Positions 61,882 through 64,000 of a stretch of 64,000 bases of DNA are shown here, one piece after another; position 1 is the stretch's first letter, and the number at the start of each line of letters is the position of its first letter. A program made the translations under genes and the position numbers. A model generated the notes under the pieces. The model was not told the origin of the DNA. It saw only the letters and a list, made by a program, of their open reading frames with translations, and searched no databases. This DNA comes from Paenarthrobacter sp. AR 02. GTDB taxonomy: Bacteria; Actinomycetota; Actinomycetes; Actinomycetales; Micrococcaceae. The DNA lies in contig NZ_JAJUKH010000004.1 of the NCBI RefSeq assembly GCF_021538675.1, forward strand, positions 186,001 through 250,000, given 5' to 3'.

Positions 61882-62691
61882 TTAGGAATCTTTCCGGATC
61901 ATGTATAGCTCTGAGAGATATTCAATCCGGAGGATGTCACCCTCCGAATGCTCGGTCACTAGAGCATTCAATCTCTTCAGGAACTCGCTACCGTTGGCGG
62001 CAATCGCCCGTTGGGCCTGAGTCGAGGACCGAGACATTCCGATGAAATCTTCAGAACCCAGGTTCTGAGACCAAATCCATGTTTCGTAGCTTGGCTGGGC
62101 ATGGAAAGCGGCTCGGATCTCTGCCGAAAAGTCGAACGATCTGTAATCTCGCCGGTAGCCGGGACTCAGGTCTTCAAGCAGGTCCTCGTAAGCAGACAAA
62201 AACCCGCTGGATTCATGGTTCCTGTTGTTCTGCAGCACCGCAAGGATTCCATCGGCGGACAAGGCCCTGTTCGCAGCCCGAAGCACGCGGGGACGGTCCA
62301 TCCATTGCAGGGACTGACCTGCCACGATGAGATCAACATCCGAGCTGTCCTCCAGCACATCTTCTGCAGTACCAACAATCCAAGTTGCCCCTGGATGCTT
62401 ATAGGCACCCAACGCCACCATGTCTTGCGATGGGTCCACTCCGACGACAAGACGGGGTGCCGGCAGAACTGGCAGCAGTCCATCAAGCACGATCCCGGTA
62501 CCGGCACCAATGTCCACCACCACGGGATGGTTTGAGACAAGAGTCCTTGATATCGACTCGAGAAGCTGCTGCGGATAACGGGGACGGTGCCGCTCGTAGT
62601 CCTCCGCCAAGCCATCAAACTTGCTTACACGTTCCATTGGTTTCTTAGCCCCTACTGTCGTCGTCACAGAATTCGCAAGCACGATTTTCAT
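61882..62691 (-). CDS. Class I SAM-dependent methyltransferase in the ATP-grasp operon
   Basis: 269 residues. FDGLAEDYERHRPRYPQQLL and SAM motif I VVVDIGAGTGIVLDGLLP, then VGVDPSQDMVALG and DLIVAGQSLQWMD, as in YcgJ/trans-aconitate-methyltransferase-like enzymes. ATGA overlap with the LeuD-like gene. It may methylate a carboxylate or hydroxyl of the cluster product. Start could also be the internal MERVSKFDGL. Confidence 0.8.
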   Translation of the reverse strand: MKIVLANSVTTTVGAKKPMERVSKFDGLAEDYERHRPRYPQQLLESISRTLVSNHPVVVDIGAGTGIVLDGLLPVLPAPRLVVGVDPSQDMVALGAYKHPGATWIVGTAEDVLEDSSDVDLIVAGQSLQWMDRPRVLRAANRALSADGILAVLQNNRNHESSGFLSAYEDLLEDLSPGYRRDYRSFDFSAEIRAAFHAQPSYETWIWSQNLGSEDFIGMSRSSTQAQRAIAANGSEFLKRLNALVTEHSEGDILRIEYLSELYMIRKDS

Positions 62692-63194
62692 ATGCCATTT
62701 CTTGAGTGGGCGGCCTCATTCAGCACCGTGTTCAATAATCCACCGTTCTCCAAGATCCTTATCATGCGTTGCGGTGGAGGGGGAAACGATATCCCCTGAT
62801 TTTCGTCGATAATTGCGTAGCCACCTGTCAAATCCAGGCGGACGGGCCTGCCTTCAATGAAACGGCTTGTATCAACTTCAATTGCAGGAATTCCAAGATT
62901 CCAGCAATTCCTGAAGAATATTCTTCCGAACCGAGGTGAGACAATTGCTCGGATACCGAGTGCCATCAGGGAACTGACAGCCTGTTCACGGGAGCTTCCG
63001 ATCCCAAAGACGTCGGTTCCGATGAGGACGTCGCCTTCCTCAAAGGATGATGCAAGCTCTGGGAAACGGTTCTCAAAGACATGAGGAGCCATGTCGGCAG
63101 GATCCGTATACATATGCTTATACCTGGCAGGAATTATGTCATCCGTGGAAATCTGCCCTCTGACAAATCTTGCTTTTCCTCTTATCTCTGTCAT
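62688..63194 (-). CDS. LeuD-like small subunit (isopropylmalate/aconitase family)
   Basis: 168 residues. GQISTDDIIPARYKHMYTDP and DVFGIGSSREQAVSSLMALG (S67-S68-R69-E70) are the small-subunit substrate loop of LeuD-type hydro-lyases. It pairs with the LeuC-like large subunit upstream. The short form is of the archaeal/homoaconitase-like type, not the ~200-residue leucine-pathway LeuD, which suggests a secondary-metabolite role. Confidence 0.85.
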   Translation of the reverse strand: MTEIRGKARFVRGQISTDDIIPARYKHMYTDPADMAPHVFENRFPELASSFEEGDVLIGTDVFGIGSSREQAVSSLMALGIRAIVSPRFGRIFFRNCWNLGIPAIEVDTSRFIEGRPVRLDLTGGYAIIDENQGISFPPPPQRMIRILENGGLLNTVLNEAAHSRNGI

Positions 63195-64000
63195 GCCTTC
63201 AGTTCCTCGATACTCGGAAAACGTCCCAAAAGAGCTGACGATGCGGCGACCAAGGGTGAGGATAGAAATATCTCAGCCTGACCGTTTCCCATTCGGCCCT
63301 TAAAGTTCCTGTTCATGGTAGAGAGCACCCGATCCCCACTGGCCGGAACTGGTCCCTGCGCACCCACGCAGGGACCGCATCCGGCAGGTGTAACCAAGGC
63401 GCCGGCACGGGTAAGAATGCCAATAAGGCCCAGCCGAAGAGCATCTTCCATGATCCGCTGCGACCCCGGCGTCACGACCATGTGCACATCCGGATGCACG
63501 GCTTTTCCGTCCAGCATCCGCGCGGCTTCCTCGATGTCTTCCAGACGACTGTTGGTGCAGCTGCCGATGAAGACGTAGTCGAGGGATAGCCCGGCTACGT
63601 CGCTCAGGGAGGCAACTTGTGAGGGCGAGTGAGGCAGCGCTACGACTGGATCCAGTCCCGTGATGTCTACGGTGATGGTATTCGCCTCGTCCGGGGCAAA
63701 GACCGGGGACAGGACACTACTACTACGACCCCGCCGCGGAGGCAGGAACACGCATTTCGCTCCCATTTCGACGCCCATGCTGGCGACACTCGCAGCGCCA
63801 TCTTCCGTCAGAGCCGCGGCCCAAGGACCTATCCATTCCACTGACTTGTAGAGGAAGGGAGCCTGGCCAAGCGTCCCCAGAATATGGAGAACAACGTCTT
63901 TCGGCCTGACGAGAGGATGCGGCGTTCCCACCACATTCAGCCATACAGTTTCAGGTACCTTTAGCCATGTTTCGCCACTAATCATTGCGGCCGCTATATC
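63191..64000 (-). CDS. LeuC-like large subunit, aconitase family (cut by window end)
   Basis: The C-terminal ~270 residues of an Fe-S hydro-lyase; the frame continues past 64000 (D-I-A-A-A before the visible M-I-S-G). 4Fe-4S cysteines are in FIGSCTNSRLEDI and in AGCGPCVG. KVPETVWLNVVG and KDVVLHILGTLGQ match LeuC/aconitase family. It isomerises 2-alkylmalate-type hydroxy-acids. It overlaps the LeuD-like gene by 4 bases. First visible gene of the operon. Confidence 0.88.
   Translation of the reverse strand, partial: DIAAAMISGETWLKVPETVWLNVVGTPHPLVRPKDVVLHILGTLGQAPFLYKSVEWIGPWAAALTEDGAASVASMGVEMGAKCVFLPPRRGRSSSVLSPVFAPDEANTITVDITGLDPVVALPHSPSQVASLSDVAGLSLDYVFIGSCTNSRLEDIEEAARMLDGKAVHPDVHMVVTPGSQRIMEDALRLGLIGILTRAGALVTPAGCGPCVGAQGPVPASGDRVLSTMNRNFKGRMGNGQAEIFLSSPLVAASSALLGRFPSIEELKA

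Overview
The window is high-GC chromosomal DNA from an actinobacterium, most likely Arthrobacter sensu lato (Arthrobacter/Paenarthrobacter, Micrococcaceae). This is inferred from the DisA and RadA proteins, a StyA1/StyA2B monooxygenase pair, MmyB-type and DUF4235 proteins, a PHO box of actinobacterial type, and many genes that look leaderless. No rRNA, CRISPR array or insertion sequence was seen. There is one tRNA (Lys, UUU).

1-12.6 kb. After a GntR regulator tail and a Fic protein comes a likely indole/isatin catabolic cluster: an AraC regulator divergent from SDR, StyA1, StyA2B (monooxygenase fused to flavin reductase), a phytoene-dehydrogenase-like flavoprotein, an isatin-hydrolase-like cyclase-family enzyme and a ThDP enzyme. 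The spacer between the AraC gene and the SDR gene carries an ungapped 80-bp direct duplication. A universal stress protein, a second SDR and dodecin follow.

12.6-31.1 kb. An XRE/MmyB regulator faces three aldo/keto reductases, an epimerase-like protein and a lactonase. Then come two small hypothetical genes, an ECF sigma factor with a membrane-anchored partner, a beta-lactamase-fold hydrolase, and a complete urease operon (ureABCEFGD) coupled to a NiCoT nickel transporter. Next are a flavin reductase behind a SoxR-type promoter, a D-amino-acid aldolase/deaminase, a methyltransferase and tRNA-Lys.

31-46.9 kb. Phosphate uptake occupies the first part: DUF47 + Pit on the plus strand and pstSCAB on the minus strand under a PHO box. 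Genome maintenance genes follow: radA, then a GH26-like protein and a Pr6Pr membrane protein, disA and mutY.

46.9-56.4 kb. Lipoprotein, C4-dicarboxylate symporter, AraC regulator, two VOC proteins, DUF4235 and CsbD stress proteins, dhaKLM (PTS-dependent dihydroxyacetone kinase), a berberine-bridge-type FAD oxidase and an ArgA-like N-acetyltransferase.

56.5-64.0 kb. A minus-strand run of nine genes, nearly all overlapping, with visibly lower GC: LeuC-like (cut by the window end), LeuD-like, methyltransferase, GNAT, two ATP-grasp ligases, MFS exporter, an unrecognised 342-residue protein and an NTF2-like protein. This looks like a horizontally acquired biosynthetic cluster for a small peptide-type metabolite. 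It is the best candidate here for an undescribed system.
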